The translations under genes were made by a program, and so were the position numbers. Shown in pieces: positions 52,191-61,804 of a DNA stretch of 64,000 nt; positions within the stretch are counted from its first letter, which is position 1, and each line of letters begins with the position of its first letter. Location: NCBI RefSeq assembly GCF_011189575.1, contig NZ_PUJW01000014.1, positions 73,216 through 137,215 of the forward strand, given 5' to 3'. This DNA comes from Photorhabdus cinerea (GTDB lineage: Bacteria > Pseudomonadota > Gammaproteobacteria > Enterobacterales > Enterobacteriaceae). A model generated the notes under the pieces. That model was not told the DNA's origin. It made no database searches and was given only the letters and a program-made list of their open reading frames with translations.

Positions 52191-52994
52191 ATGCATCCGA
52201 TGCTGACCATCGCCATACGCGCTGCGCGTAAGGCCGGCAACCTGATTGCCAAGAATTATGAAACTCCTGATGCGGTTGAAGCGAGTCAAAAAGGTAATAA
52301 CGACTTTGTGACCAACGTTGACAAAGCCGCAGAAGCGCTGATTATCGACGTTATCCGCAAATCTTATCCTAAGCACACGATTATTACGGAAGAAAGTGGC
52401 GAACTAGCAGGCGAAGATGATGATATTCAATGGGTAATCGATCCACTGGATGGCACCACTAACTTTATCAAACGTCTCCCCCATTTCGCTGTTTCTATTG
52501 CAGTTCGCATTAAAGGCCGTACTGAAGTTGCCGTTGTTTATGATCCAATGCGTAATGAGCTTTTCACCACAACCCGTGGTCAAGGTGCTCAGTTGAATGG
52601 TTACCGTCTGCGTGGCACCAATGCCCGCGATCTGGATGGCACTATTCTGGCAACAGGTTTTCCATTTAAAGCAAAACAGCATTCCACTGTTTTCATTAAT
52701 ACTCTAGGCAAATTATTTGTGCGTTGCGCTGATTTCCGCCGTACAGGTTCAGCCGCGTTGGATCTGGCTTATGTTGCGGCTGGCCGGGTTGATGGTTACT
52801 TTGAAATTGGCCTAAAGCCGTGGGATTTTATGGGCGGTGAACTGTTGGTTCGTGAATCTGGCGGTATCATTACTGATTTCGTTGGTGGCCATAATTACAT
52901 TCATTCCGGTAATCTTGTTGCGGGTAATCCACGCGTTGTTAAAGATATTCTGGCCGAAATGCGTGATGAATTATCAGAAGCATTGAAACGTTAA
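52191..52994 (+). CDS. suhB: inositol-1-monophosphatase / Nus factor SuhB
   Basis: Mg-dependent phosphatase of the IMPase family that in E. coli also joins the rRNA antitermination complex. It has 267 residues, the same as E. coli. The metal-binding motifs are ITEESGEL, WVIDPLDGTTNFI and KPWDFMGGELLVRESGG. It is divergent from trmJ and convergent with treC. Confidence 0.98.
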   Translation: MHPMLTIAIRAARKAGNLIAKNYETPDAVEASQKGNNDFVTNVDKAAEALIIDVIRKSYPKHTIITEESGELAGEDDDIQWVIDPLDGTTNFIKRLPHFAVSIAVRIKGRTEVAVVYDPMRNELFTTTRGQGAQLNGYRLRGTNARDLDGTILATGFPFKAKQHSTVFINTLGKLFVRCADFRRTGSAALDLAYVAAGRVDGYFEIGLKPWDFMGGELLVRESGGIITDFVGGHNYIHSGNLVAGNPRVVKDILAEMRDELSEALKR

Positions 52995-53017
52995 TTCAAA
53001 GCCAATCTTTAAAGCAG

Positions 53018-53052
53018 GAATTGCAGACGATATCCTTTGAGCCTGCAATTCC
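53018..53052 (+). terminator. first hairpin after suhB
   Basis: Inverted repeat GGAATTGCAG / CTGCAATTCC with a 15-nt loop, without T tail. It lies just ahead of a stronger terminator. Confidence 0.45.
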
Positions 53053-53056
53053 ATTT

Positions 53057-53093
53057 GACAACAAAAAAGTCATCAATGAACTTTTTTGTTGTC
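53057..53093. terminator. bidirectional terminator between suhB and treC
   Basis: GACAACAAAAAAGT and ACTTTTTTGTTGTC form a 14-bp perfect stem around a 9-nt loop between the two convergent genes. Confidence 0.75.
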
Positions 53094-53107
53094 GTTTTAA
53101 ACCTAAA

Positions 53108-54769
53108 TTACTCCGCTAACCAATAAACCGCTTCGTAAGGCTGTAGCGACATATTTTTCGCAGGTAGCTGACGTTCAGGATAATTCCCCATTAACTTAAC
53201 CCATGAGCAATGGGATAAAGAAGCATCCAGTGACCACTCCTGCACTTCCGCGCTGAGATTGGCGATAACCAGCAACGTTTGATTTTCCCAACGACGAATA
53301 TAACACCAAAAAGAAGGATGAGATGGCAATAAGTCTTCATAGCTGCCATAAGTCAATACAGGATATTCCTTCCGCAATTTTATTAAACGTGCATAACAAT
53401 GAAAAACTGAATCATCATCCTGCATAGCGTTTTCAGCATTCACGTCCCTGTAATCACTATTTAGCGCGAGCCACGGTTCCCCCTGAGTAAATCCTGCATT
53501 ATGAGTTGCATCCCACTGCATCGGCGTTCGCCCATTATCACGAGATTTCTTCGCTAAGACCGATAAGATTTTTTCTTTATCATCGCCCAGCTCAATCTTC
53601 TCTTGATAAATATTTAAACTTTCTATATCCCGATAATCCTCAATTTGAGAAAAATTAGGGTTAGTCATCCCCAATTCTTCCCCTTGATAGATGTAAGGCG
53701 TTCCTTGCATACCGTGCAACACCATTGCCAACATTTTAGCAGATGGAACCCGTAATGCTCCTTCACCACCAAAACGTGAAACAATCCGCGGTTGATCGTG
53801 ATTACACCAGAACAGAGCATTCCACGCCCGTCCATGCATCCCTTGCTGCCACTTAGCAAAAATTTTCTTCAATTCAATAAAATCAGGTGGCGCAATGACC
53901 CATTTTTCGCCATTGGGGTAATCGACTTTCAAGTGATGAAAAGCAAAAACCATCGATAGCTCTTCACCATCTAACGAGGAATAGCGCTGGCAATTTTCCA
54001 GGGAAGTAGAAGACATCTCCCCGACAGTCATCACCCCCGCAGGCTGGAATGCCTCTCTGTTTATTTCCTGCAAAAACTCATGAATACGCGGACCATCGGT
54101 ATAGAATTGACGTCCATCTCCTTCAGTTGCTTCAGGAAAACCCTGCTGCTTAGAAACCAGATTGATAACATCCAGACGGAACCCATCAACACCAAGGTCA
54201 GCCCAAAATTCACAAATCTTTTTAAGTTCAGCGCGTACTGGCTCATGTTCCCAGTTTAAATCCGCCTGCTCCGTGGCAAACAGGTGTAAATAATACTGTT
54301 TGCTTTCCTCGTGCCACTCCCAAGCATTGCCGCCAAATTTTGACACCCAATTATTAGGCGGAGTCCCCGGTATCCCATCCCGCCAGATGTAATACTGCCG
54401 GTAAGGGCTATTAATGTCCTGTGCTTGTTTGAACCAAGGATGCTGAGTGGATGTATGGTTGAAAACAATATCCACGATGATACGGATATCACGTTGATGT
54501 GCTTCATCGACCAAACGCTTAAAATCATCCATTGAACCGTAAGCCGGGTCAATCGAACAATAATCAGCGACATCATAGCCATTATCTACCTGTGGTGAGA
54601 GGTAAAAAGGAGTCACCCAAATAGCGTCCACTCCCAGTTTCTTCAAATAATCAAGCCGGTAAGTAATACCGTTCAGATCGCCGGTTCCACTACCAGTAGT
54701 ATCCTGAAAACTTTTAGGATATATCTGATAGATGACACCTTGTAACCACCATGGAATGATTTTGTCCAT
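53108..54769 (-). CDS. treC: trehalose-6-phosphate hydrolase
   Basis: Cytoplasmic GH13 enzyme splitting trehalose-6-phosphate to glucose and glucose-6-phosphate. It has 553 residues with GH13 regions DIVFNHTSTQHPWF, GFRLDVINL (nucleophile Asp), TVGEMSS (acid/base Glu) and FWCNHDQPRIVSRFG. The ATG at 54769 is used; the codon before it is TTG. It lies 76 bp after treB, no terminator between, so treBC is an operon. Trehalose is the main insect blood sugar, which fits an insect-associated host. Confidence 0.97.
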   Translation of the reverse strand: MDKIIPWWLQGVIYQIYPKSFQDTTGSGTGDLNGITYRLDYLKKLGVDAIWVTPFYLSPQVDNGYDVADYCSIDPAYGSMDDFKRLVDEAHQRDIRIIVDIVFNHTSTQHPWFKQAQDINSPYRQYYIWRDGIPGTPPNNWVSKFGGNAWEWHEESKQYYLHLFATEQADLNWEHEPVRAELKKICEFWADLGVDGFRLDVINLVSKQQGFPEATEGDGRQFYTDGPRIHEFLQEINREAFQPAGVMTVGEMSSTSLENCQRYSSLDGEELSMVFAFHHLKVDYPNGEKWVIAPPDFIELKKIFAKWQQGMHGRAWNALFWCNHDQPRIVSRFGGEGALRVPSAKMLAMVLHGMQGTPYIYQGEELGMTNPNFSQIEDYRDIESLNIYQEKIELGDDKEKILSVLAKKSRDNGRTPMQWDATHNAGFTQGEPWLALNSDYRDVNAENAMQDDDSVFHCYARLIKLRKEYPVLTYGSYEDLLPSHPSFWCYIRRWENQTLLVIANLSAEVQEWSLDASLSHCSWVKLMGNYPERQLPAKNMSLQPYEAVYWLAE

Positions 54770-54845
54770 CAAAAACGCCTTATCAATATATTTCCTGAGT
54801 TAAAGTTACTTTTATATCTGTTAATCAAGTGAAGATTTAACAGGA

Positions 54846-56285
54846 TTATTCAACAGCTAACACACTACTCATATTCTTCTTTCGATAAACAATGGTAGTC
54901 AGTACCAACGGAATGATAACGGCCACGAGCATAGCTAATGCATAAATTGCCCAGAATTGTGGTTTAATCGAAAGGATACCTGGCAGACCACCGACACCAA
55001 TACCGTTTGCTAATACACCACTCAATCCACAAATTAATCCAGCGAAACCAGAACCAATCATGGCACAGAGCATAGGGTATCGATATTTGATATTAATACC
55101 ATACATAGCAGGCTCAGTAACGCCCAAATATGCGGAAATCGCTGCGGGCACAGATAACTCACGTTCATTATGCTTTTTGCTAATTAAAATAATGCCAACA
55201 ACCGCTGAACCTTGAGCAATATTAGATAATGCAATAATAGGCCAAATCGGTGTCCCACCTATACTTTGAACCATCTGCATATCAATGGCTAATGTGGTTT
55301 GATGAATACCTGTGATAACCAACGGCGCATAAAAGAATCCGAATAAAGCCGCGCCTACAGGAGCAAAACTTCCCGTCATCAATGCCTTAACAACCCAAGC
55401 AACTCCATCCCCGAGTAACCGACCAAACGGCCCAATCAGGCTATGTGCTAAAAAGGTTGCTAAGATCAATGAAACGACAGGAACAATCACCAGATAGAGA
55501 TAACTAGGAACCACCCGTTTTAACTGAATTTCAATCCACCCCAAAGTAATGCCAGCCAACAATGACGGAATAACTTGTGCCTGATAACCGACTTTATTGA
55601 TTGTGAATAAGCCAAAATTCCATATATCAGGAATATGTTGCCCTAACTGATAAGCATTCATAAGTTGAGGCGACACTAATGTTATTCCTAATATAATTCC
55701 TAATATCGGTGTTCCCCCCATTGTCCTGACTGCTGACCAACAGATACCCACCGGCAAATAGAAGAAAATAGCCTCACCTAACAACCATAAAAAATCATAT
55801 ATCGTTTTCCAGACAGGATACATCTGGACTAAAGTTTTACCATCACTGAATGGAATATCACCAATAATATTACGGAAGCCCAGAATAAGCCCTCCGCTAA
55901 TTAATGCCGGTAGAAGAGGAAAAAATATTTCTGCAAACTGAGAAATAATTCGCTCTTGCCATTTCATATTTTTTTTCTTAGCCTGCTTTTTCTGAACTTG
56001 CTGTATATCTTGCTTACTCAATTCAGATTGACCAAGATAGCTATTTAAAACCTGATAATAATCATCAACGTTAGTGCCTATCACGACCTGGAACTGCCCT
56101 GCATTGGTAAAACACCCTTTAACCATCGGCAGATTTTTTATTTTATCTGTCATCGCCTTAGCGGGTTCAACCAATACAAACCTCAACCGAGTAATACAAT
56201 GAGTCACACTGGCTATATTTTCACAACCACCGATTAATGTAATTAGTTTTTCAATATCTTTAGAATTTATTTTATTTTTCATCAT
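54846..56285 (-). CDS. treB: trehalose-specific PTS EIIBC component
   Basis: Inner-membrane PTS permease that imports and phosphorylates trehalose. The EIIB domain is at the N-terminus with the phospho-cysteine in ASVTHCITRLRFVL near residue 28. A linker (KQDIQQVQKKQAKKKNMKWQ) follows, then EIIC with about ten hydrophobic segments. No EIIA domain is present in its 479 residues, so EIIA-Glc (crr at 13344) is the expected donor. ATG at 56285 or the next codon. Its promoter region carries the TreR operator. Confidence 0.97.
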   Translation of the reverse strand: MMKNKINSKDIEKLITLIGGCENIASVTHCITRLRFVLVEPAKAMTDKIKNLPMVKGCFTNAGQFQVVIGTNVDDYYQVLNSYLGQSELSKQDIQQVQKKQAKKKNMKWQERIISQFAEIFFPLLPALISGGLILGFRNIIGDIPFSDGKTLVQMYPVWKTIYDFLWLLGEAIFFYLPVGICWSAVRTMGGTPILGIILGITLVSPQLMNAYQLGQHIPDIWNFGLFTINKVGYQAQVIPSLLAGITLGWIEIQLKRVVPSYLYLVIVPVVSLILATFLAHSLIGPFGRLLGDGVAWVVKALMTGSFAPVGAALFGFFYAPLVITGIHQTTLAIDMQMVQSIGGTPIWPIIALSNIAQGSAVVGIILISKKHNERELSVPAAISAYLGVTEPAMYGINIKYRYPMLCAMIGSGFAGLICGLSGVLANGIGVGGLPGILSIKPQFWAIYALAMLVAVIIPLVLTTIVYRKKNMSSVLAVE

Positions 56286-56372
56286 AGCCAATCATTATAA
56301 GTTAGTATCAATCACTAATTAGCATGCTTAGTAAAGTAATTTCATCCTAATATCATTCAGTAATGCTTGTCA

Positions 56373-56386
56373 TGGGAACGTTCCCA
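56373..56386. promoter_or_regulatory. TreR operator
   Basis: Perfect palindrome TGGGAACGTTCCCA, about 90 bp upstream of treB and between treR and treB. It matches the LacI-family operator known for TreR in E. coli (GGGAACGTTCCC). Confidence 0.85.
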
Positions 56387-56429
56387 AAAATGCGTTAAAG
56401 ATCACATTGAAATTGCAATATTCTTACTT

Positions 56430-57377
56430 TTAAGCCAATTTACTGGGAACGATTACCTGTTGTTTTGGGTATTGTCGATTTATCTGAGCCATCAATTGAT
56501 GGGCCGCATACTTACCTGCTTCACTATAGCCCAAATCCACAGAAAGCGTATTAGGGTACAAAAAATTCAGCAAGGGTGTACTGCCAATACTACCTATCTG
56601 TATATCTTCCCGGTTATTTTGCTGCAAATACTTATATGCTCCCAACGCCAGGCTGTCTGTTGCACAGATTAAGGCCGTAGTTTCCTTTCTTAATACTTTG
56701 TCAACATGTTGAAACCCGCTCTGATAGCTTAAATCACATTGAACAGAAAGTGGGCGTAACCCTTTCTGTTCACAGCAATTTAAATAGGATTGATGACGAC
56801 GAAAACCTGTTGTGGTATCACAATCACGTACACCAAGAAAACTGATATCTCTGTGATCCCGCTGGTAAAGTTCATTCATTAGTAAGCGAACAGCGCCCGC
56901 ATCGTCATAACATATGGAAGAAAAATCAGCATATTCACGTGCAAATACCACTATTTTTTCACGCCAGGGAAATAAGAATTCTTCTGACAATCCTGTGAAA
57001 CCAAACAAAATAACACCATCCGCATTACGTAACGCCAATTGGCGTAGATGTTCCTGTAAAAGCTGCGGATTAAAATTACTTTCCATAATAATAGGATCAT
57101 AACCATGCTGATAAAATAGGGGTAACATCGTACTTATAGATAGATTTTCCGAAAAGGACCCCAACCGTGACACAATTAAGGCAATAATTTTGTCACTTTT
57201 CACCCGCATCGCTCTCGCAGATTTAGAGGGAATAAAGTTATTTTGGTGAATAATCGCTTCGACTCTTTCACGTACCTGTGAACTTACACTACTTTCATTG
57301 TTTAATACACGCGATACAGTTGATTTACTGACATTAGCCAAGCGTGCTATATCTTTTATTGTTAACTTGTTCGACAT
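56430..57377 (-). CDS. treR: trehalose operon repressor TreR
   Basis: LacI-family regulator of 315 residues. The helix-turn-helix is at the N-terminus (LTIKDIARLANVSKSTVSRVLNN), then the hinge and a periplasmic-binding-protein-like sensor domain. In E. coli trehalose-6-phosphate is the inducer. It is upstream of treB on the same strand, 144 bp away, with the operator in the gap. Confidence 0.96.
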   Translation of the reverse strand: MSNKLTIKDIARLANVSKSTVSRVLNNESSVSSQVRERVEAIIHQNNFIPSKSARAMRVKSDKIIALIVSRLGSFSENLSISTMLPLFYQHGYDPIIMESNFNPQLLQEHLRQLALRNADGVILFGFTGLSEEFLFPWREKIVVFAREYADFSSICYDDAGAVRLLMNELYQRDHRDISFLGVRDCDTTTGFRRHQSYLNCCEQKGLRPLSVQCDLSYQSGFQHVDKVLRKETTALICATDSLALGAYKYLQQNNREDIQIGSIGSTPLLNFLYPNTLSVDLGYSEAGKYAAHQLMAQINRQYPKQQVIVPSKLA

Positions 57378-57407
57378 GATATCTCATAAAAATATTATTA
57401 AAACTAT

Positions 57408-57440
57408 CCAGTTTCTTATAAAAATTTCATAAGAAACTGG
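57408..57440 (-). terminator. intrinsic terminator of hcaT
   Basis: Twelve-base perfect inverted repeat CCAGTTTCTTAT / ATAAGAAACTGG, followed on the minus strand by ATAGTTTTAATAATATTTTT. It separates hcaT from treR. Confidence 0.85.
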
Positions 57441-57450
57441 ACCTATATTG

Positions 57451-58596
57451 TTAATAATTATGAGCTTTAACCTGTGGCCGCAAGAAGATGGCAGGAAAAG
57501 CAACTAAAGCCATTACCCAGAAAATTCCACTGTGCAGATAATCATACATAAATCCTGCAACTACCGTCATGACAGCAATAGCGCCCCCCATTGCTAACGC
57601 AGAATAAGCCGCCTGCAATCGAACAATTTCCTCTTCCTTTCTGGCACCGATAAAACGCATTGCCGCCAAATGGCAGACAGTGAATGTGCCACAATGCAGG
57701 ATTTGCACGACAATCAATACCGGCAATTCAGTGAATGTTGCCATCAATCCCCAACGAACGACACCACATATACCAGAAAGCAGCAAAAGGTCACGGGCAC
57801 TCCAGCGACGGAATAATTTATTACTCAGCGTAAAAATAACAACCTCAGCTACTACTCCTAAAGACCAAAGATAACCAACTACCGAGGCAGAGTAACCCAA
57901 TTTTTCCCAGTAAATTGCACTGAAACTATAATATCCCGCGTGGGCGCCCTGCAATAAAGCCACACAGAGCAGGAACTGACATATCGGTTTTTCAGACAAC
58001 AACTGTTTAAATGACACAACATCAATTTTGTCTGATTTGACTTCACTAGCGGGCATGATGGAGGGTTTAAGCAATGTCACCAACAGCGTTGACAAGACAC
58101 TGAACAGCATAGTGATAAGAATGGCATAATGGCCCCAGATAGAGATCAATTCCCCGGTCAACGCTGAACTGATAATAAACGCAATCGAACCCCAGACCCG
58201 TATTTTGCCATAATCAAAAGGAAATTGTTTTTGCCATGTTCCCGCCAGCGCATCTCCCAACGGCATCATCGGTGAAAAAAACAGGTTGAAACCAATCATG
58301 ACGAACAGAAGCCATGCCCAGTGATTTCCCAATGTAAAACCAACAACGAAAATTAAGGTCAACAATGCCAATATACGCAACGCAACAATAAGTTTCGCAG
58401 GATTTTTAACCGTAGGCGCTATCAGTAAGCTGCCCAGGAAACGAGAAACTAAACCTGCACCCAATAAAACCCCTATCATATCAGGTGCTATACCTTCACC
58501 CTGAAGCCAAACAGCCCAAAAAGGCAAAAATATCCCGTAAGAAAAGAAATACGTGAAATAATCTAACGCCAACCAACGTGTCGACTGAATAACCAT
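57451..58596 (-). CDS. hcaT: HcaT-type major facilitator transporter
   Basis: Twelve-segment MFS permease of 381 residues from MVIQSTRWLALDYFTYFFSYG (58596). This start has AGGAGGG seven bases upstream and matches E. coli HcaT; the longer frame is unsupported. Segments such as GVLLGAGLVSRFLGSLLIAP, LLQGAHAGYYSFSAIYW and VVQILHCGTFTVCHLAAMRF are shared. E. coli HcaT is called a 3-phenylpropionate transporter, but no hca catabolic genes are next to it here, so the substrate is open. Confidence 0.9.
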   Translation of the reverse strand: MVIQSTRWLALDYFTYFFSYGIFLPFWAVWLQGEGIAPDMIGVLLGAGLVSRFLGSLLIAPTVKNPAKLIVALRILALLTLIFVVGFTLGNHWAWLLFVMIGFNLFFSPMMPLGDALAGTWQKQFPFDYGKIRVWGSIAFIISSALTGELISIWGHYAILITMLFSVLSTLLVTLLKPSIMPASEVKSDKIDVVSFKQLLSEKPICQFLLCVALLQGAHAGYYSFSAIYWEKLGYSASVVGYLWSLGVVAEVVIFTLSNKLFRRWSARDLLLLSGICGVVRWGLMATFTELPVLIVVQILHCGTFTVCHLAAMRFIGARKEEEIVRLQAAYSALAMGGAIAVMTVVAGFMYDYLHSGIFWVMALVAFPAIFLRPQVKAHNY

Positions 58597-58619
58597 CAAT
58601 CCCTCCTGGTTAATAATGC

Positions 58620-58674
58620 AAAAAAACCTGCTCGACACTAACTTAAGCAAACAAGGTTAGCTGGAGCAGGTTTT
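58620..58674 (-). terminator. intrinsic terminator of glyA
   Basis: Minus strand AAACCTGCTC / GAGCAGGTTT outer stem, inner CTAAC...GTTAG pairing, then a run of seven T, 26 nt past the stop. Confidence 0.9.
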
Positions 58675-58699
58675 AATAATTATTTATTAAAATTATTAT

Positions 58700-59953
58700 T
58701 TATGCGTAAACCGGATATTCTGCGCAAATAGCCAGAACTTTTTGCTTAGTCGATTCAATGATCGCTTCATCATTGATGTTGTCCAGTACATCACACATCC
58801 AGTCAGCCAGTTCCTGAGCTTCTGCTTGTTTGAAGCCACGGCGGGTAATTGCAGGAGTACCAATACGTACACCGGAAGTCACAAATGGGCTCTTCGGATC
58901 ATTAGGTACGCTGTTTTTGTTTACGGTAATGTTTGCACGGCCCAACGCAGCATCAGCATCTTTACCAGTGATATTTTTGTCAACCAGATCCAGCAGGAAT
59001 AAGTGGTTCTCAGTACCACCGGAAACTACTTTGTAGCCACGCGCCAGGAAAACTTCAACCATTGCTTTAGCATTATCAGCAACTTGGTGTTGATATGCTT
59101 TGAATTCTGGCTCCATAGCTTCTTTCAATGCAACGGCTTTACCGGCAATAACATGCATCAAAGGTCCACCCTGGCAACCCGGGAATACAGAAGAATTCAA
59201 TTTCTTATACAGCTCTTCGTCGCCACCTTTTGCCAGGATCAAGCCACCACGTGGGCCCGCTAGTGTTTTATGCGTCGTGGTAGTCACAATGTGGGCATGA
59301 GGAACTGGGTTAGGGTAAACCCCCGCAGCGATTAGGCCAGCAACGTGTGCCATATCAACGAACAAATAAGCGCCAATACTGTCTGCAATTTCACGCATTC
59401 TTGCCCAATCAACAACACCAGAGTAAGCAGAAAAACCACCGATAATCATTTTTGGTTGGTGTTTTTGAGCTTGTGCAGCGATATCGTCATAATCAATTTT
59501 ACCGCTATCATCGATACCGTAAGGCACGATGTTATATAACTTACCAGAGAAGTTAACCGGAGAGCCATGAGTCAAATGACCACCATGTGCCAAATTCATC
59601 CCCAACACAGTATCACCTGGTTGCAGCAAGGCCATATAAACTGCCGCATTCGCTTGAGAGCCTGAGTGAGGTTGAACGTTGGCATAATCAGCACCAAACA
59701 GCGCCTTAGCGCGATCAATAGCCAATTGTTCAACAACATCGACATATTCACAACCGCCGTAGTAGCGTTTACCCGGATAACCTTCGGCATATTTGTTAGT
59801 AAGCTGGGAGCCCTGTGCCTGCATAACTCTTGGGCTGGTATAGTTTTCAGAGGCAATTAACTCGATATGTTCTTCCTGACGAACAACTTCTTGCTCCATC
59901 GCCTGCCATAGTTCGGGATCATAATTAGCAATATTCATTTCACGCTTTAACAT
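58700..59953 (-). CDS. glyA: serine hydroxymethyltransferase
   Basis: PLP enzyme interconverting serine and glycine with tetrahydrofolate, main one-carbon source. It has 417 residues as in E. coli. The PLP lysine is in VTTTTHKTLAGPRGG near residue 229, with NVQPHSGSQANAAVY and MAHVAGLIAAG conserved. One oddity: FPGCQGGPLMH carries Cys where FPGGQGG is usual. It is divergent from hmp with a PurR-like box in the gap, as in E. coli. Confidence 0.98.
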   Translation of the reverse strand: MLKREMNIANYDPELWQAMEQEVVRQEEHIELIASENYTSPRVMQAQGSQLTNKYAEGYPGKRYYGGCEYVDVVEQLAIDRAKALFGADYANVQPHSGSQANAAVYMALLQPGDTVLGMNLAHGGHLTHGSPVNFSGKLYNIVPYGIDDSGKIDYDDIAAQAQKHQPKMIIGGFSAYSGVVDWARMREIADSIGAYLFVDMAHVAGLIAAGVYPNPVPHAHIVTTTTHKTLAGPRGGLILAKGGDEELYKKLNSSVFPGCQGGPLMHVIAGKAVALKEAMEPEFKAYQHQVADNAKAMVEVFLARGYKVVSGGTENHLFLLDLVDKNITGKDADAALGRANITVNKNSVPNDPKSPFVTSGVRIGTPAITRRGFKQAEAQELADWMCDVLDNINDEAIIESTKQKVLAICAEYPVYA

Positions 59954-60062
59954 TGGGTTCTCCTGACTTAGCTAACTTCTCTTCAAACAACACCCCAAAG
60001 GGCAGAATGGCACACAGTGTAAACCCTTTTCACAGAATGAGATAGTCTTGACAAAATATTTT

Positions 60063-60078
60063 ACGCAAACGATTGCAT
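60063..60078. promoter_or_regulatory. PurR box upstream of glyA
   Basis: ACGCAAACGATTGCAT, near-perfect to the PurR consensus (ACGCAAACGTTTNCNT), about 110 bp upstream of glyA. glyA is a known PurR target in E. coli. Confidence 0.8.
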
Positions 60079-60246
60079 GCCAATTGCAACAAGATATCGG
60101 TTTTTTCAGACATAACAAAAATTTCCTGCATTTTGGATCATTATCGGAATTTGTGACCTCGGGTAGTCTTAGCCTCAATGTAAGTATCTTCTGCAAATAT
60201 TTTTTTACCGTAAAGGCCACATTTTATATTTACAAAATCCTCAAAA

Positions 60247-60282
60247 AGCTATAAGTTGCATTTAATTTACATGTTATAGCTT
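60247..60282 (+). promoter_or_regulatory. NsrR-like operator upstream of hmp
   Basis: AAGTTGCATTTAATTTACAT followed by GTT (60253-60275) matches the NsrR consensus AAGATGCATTTAAAATACAT at most positions. It is nested in a longer inverted repeat AAGCTATAA / TTATAGCTT. It lies about 45 bp upstream of hmp, where NsrR represses in E. coli. Confidence 0.75.
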
Positions 60283-60318
60283 TCATGATCACTTGAAAGA
60301 AATTCAGGAGTTTCAACC

Positions 60319-61509
60319 ATGCTGGATAGTCAAACCATTGCAACTGTCAAATCTACTATTCCACTGCTCTCTGCTACTGGCCCGAAACTGACCGCCCATT
60401 TTTATGAGCGGATGTTCAAACATAATCCTGAGCTGAAAAATATTTTTAATATGAGTCATCAACTCAATGGCGATCAGCGTGAAGCCCTATTCAATGCTAT
60501 TTGCGCCTATGCAGCCAATCTTGATAATCTGGCAGCCCTCTTGCCGGCAGTTGAAAAAATCGCTCATAAACACGCCAGTCTGAATATTCAACCAGAACAT
60601 TATCAAATTGTCGGTACTCACTTGCTGGCAACATTGGATGAAATGTTTCAACCGGGAAATGAAATTCTGGATGCCTGGGGAAAAGCTTATGGTGTGCTGG
60701 CTGATGTTTTTATCAATCGTGAAGAGCAGATCTATCATAGTGGCGAATCGACAGATGGCGGCTGGCGTGGCTTGCGTCCATTCCGTATCAGCCGGAAACA
60801 AGTAAAAAGTGATGTCATTTGCAGCTTTGAGTTTGTGCCGCAGGATAGCGGGAAAGTAATGGACTATAAACCCGGCCAATATTTGAGCATTTATCTAGAA
60901 GATGATAGCTTTGATAACCGCGAAATTCGCCAGTATTCACTGACAACAGCACCAAATGGTTCCAGCTATCGAATTGCGATCAAACGAGAGCCACAAGGAA
61001 CAGTTTCCAACCATATGCATGATAAGATGCAAGAAGGTGATACCGTTTGGCTGGCTGCTCCACGCGGAGATTTCTTCCTTGATATTAAACCAGAAACCCC
61101 CGTGACTCTGATTTCTGCTGGTGTTGGCTTGACACCGATGATGAGTATGTTGCATCAACTCCACCAACAAAATCATAACAGCCAGATTAACTGGTTACAT
61201 GCAGCAGAACATGGTGGTCATCACGCATTTACCAACGAAGTCGCAGCCATTGCACAGGCAATGCCGAATCTTAACAGCACAATTTGGTACCGCGAGCCAA
61301 GAAATGAAGATCAGCAAAGTGTTCATTACCAACACAAAGGTTTTATGGATCTGGCAGTTCTGAATGGTGCGCTAAAAACTGAAGGTATGCATTTTTATTT
61401 CTGTGGCCCAGTTCCCTTTATGCAATATGTAGCGAAGCAGTTATTAGAGATAGGAATTGATAAACAATTTATCCACTATGAATGCTTTGGTCCGCATAAA
61501 GTGATTTAA
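60319..61509 (+). CDS. hmp: nitric oxide dioxygenase (flavohemoglobin)
   Basis: Converts nitric oxide to nitrate with oxygen and NADPH, protecting against host and self-made NO. It has 396 residues. The globin domain is at 1-140 with the proximal heme His in AHKHASLNIQPEHY (near 85). The FAD domain has NREIRQYSLTTAPN, and the NAD domain has LISAGVGLTPMMSML and HFYFCGPVPFMQYVAKQL. AGGAG precedes the ATG. Regulation by NsrR is inferred from the operator upstream. Confidence 0.98.
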   Translation: MLDSQTIATVKSTIPLLSATGPKLTAHFYERMFKHNPELKNIFNMSHQLNGDQREALFNAICAYAANLDNLAALLPAVEKIAHKHASLNIQPEHYQIVGTHLLATLDEMFQPGNEILDAWGKAYGVLADVFINREEQIYHSGESTDGGWRGLRPFRISRKQVKSDVICSFEFVPQDSGKVMDYKPGQYLSIYLEDDSFDNREIRQYSLTTAPNGSSYRIAIKREPQGTVSNHMHDKMQEGDTVWLAAPRGDFFLDIKPETPVTLISAGVGLTPMMSMLHQLHQQNHNSQINWLHAAEHGGHHAFTNEVAAIAQAMPNLNSTIWYREPRNEDQQSVHYQHKGFMDLAVLNGALKTEGMHFYFCGPVPFMQYVAKQLLEIGIDKQFIHYECFGPHKVI

Positions 61510-61575
61510 ATTTTCAGTTTAGTATTAAAAACGTTATACGGTGAAAATAGCCAATAAAGTGAACTGAACAGAAGC

Positions 61576-61702
61576 TATACCCAATAGATTTCAATTTGCA
61601 GCACGGCGGCAAGTGAACGCATCCCCAGGAGCATAGATAACTATGTAACTGGGGTAAGTGAAAGCAGCCAATAAAACAGCAACTTGAAAGATGAAGGGTA
61701 TA
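61576..61702. repeat. ERIC element, copy 4 (diverged)
   Basis: 127 bp from TATACCC to GGGTATA, same orientation as copy 2, with more substitutions than the other three (for example GGAGCATAGATAACTATGTA retained, flanks changed). It marks the border between hmp and the T6SS effector locus. Confidence 0.88.
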
Positions 61703-61804
61703 CTTTAATTTATGGACTCTGATGTTCAATATTTATGTGTATTGAATGTGCTTAATGTGACTGAAAAAACCAATTCATCACTATTTTAGAGACTTTAATG
61801 GAGT

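Noticed and set aside
54846..56285. TreB lacking an EIIA domain as a defect
   Set aside because: Enterobacterial TreB normally lacks EIIA and uses Crr, which is encoded in this window.
56449..56462. Second TreR-like half operator (GGGAACGATTACC) inside the treR 3' end
   Set aside because: Only one half matches and it lies within coding sequence.
61514..61729. 71-codon minus-strand frame after hmp
   Set aside because: Translates an ERIC element; the same happens at 48863-49054.
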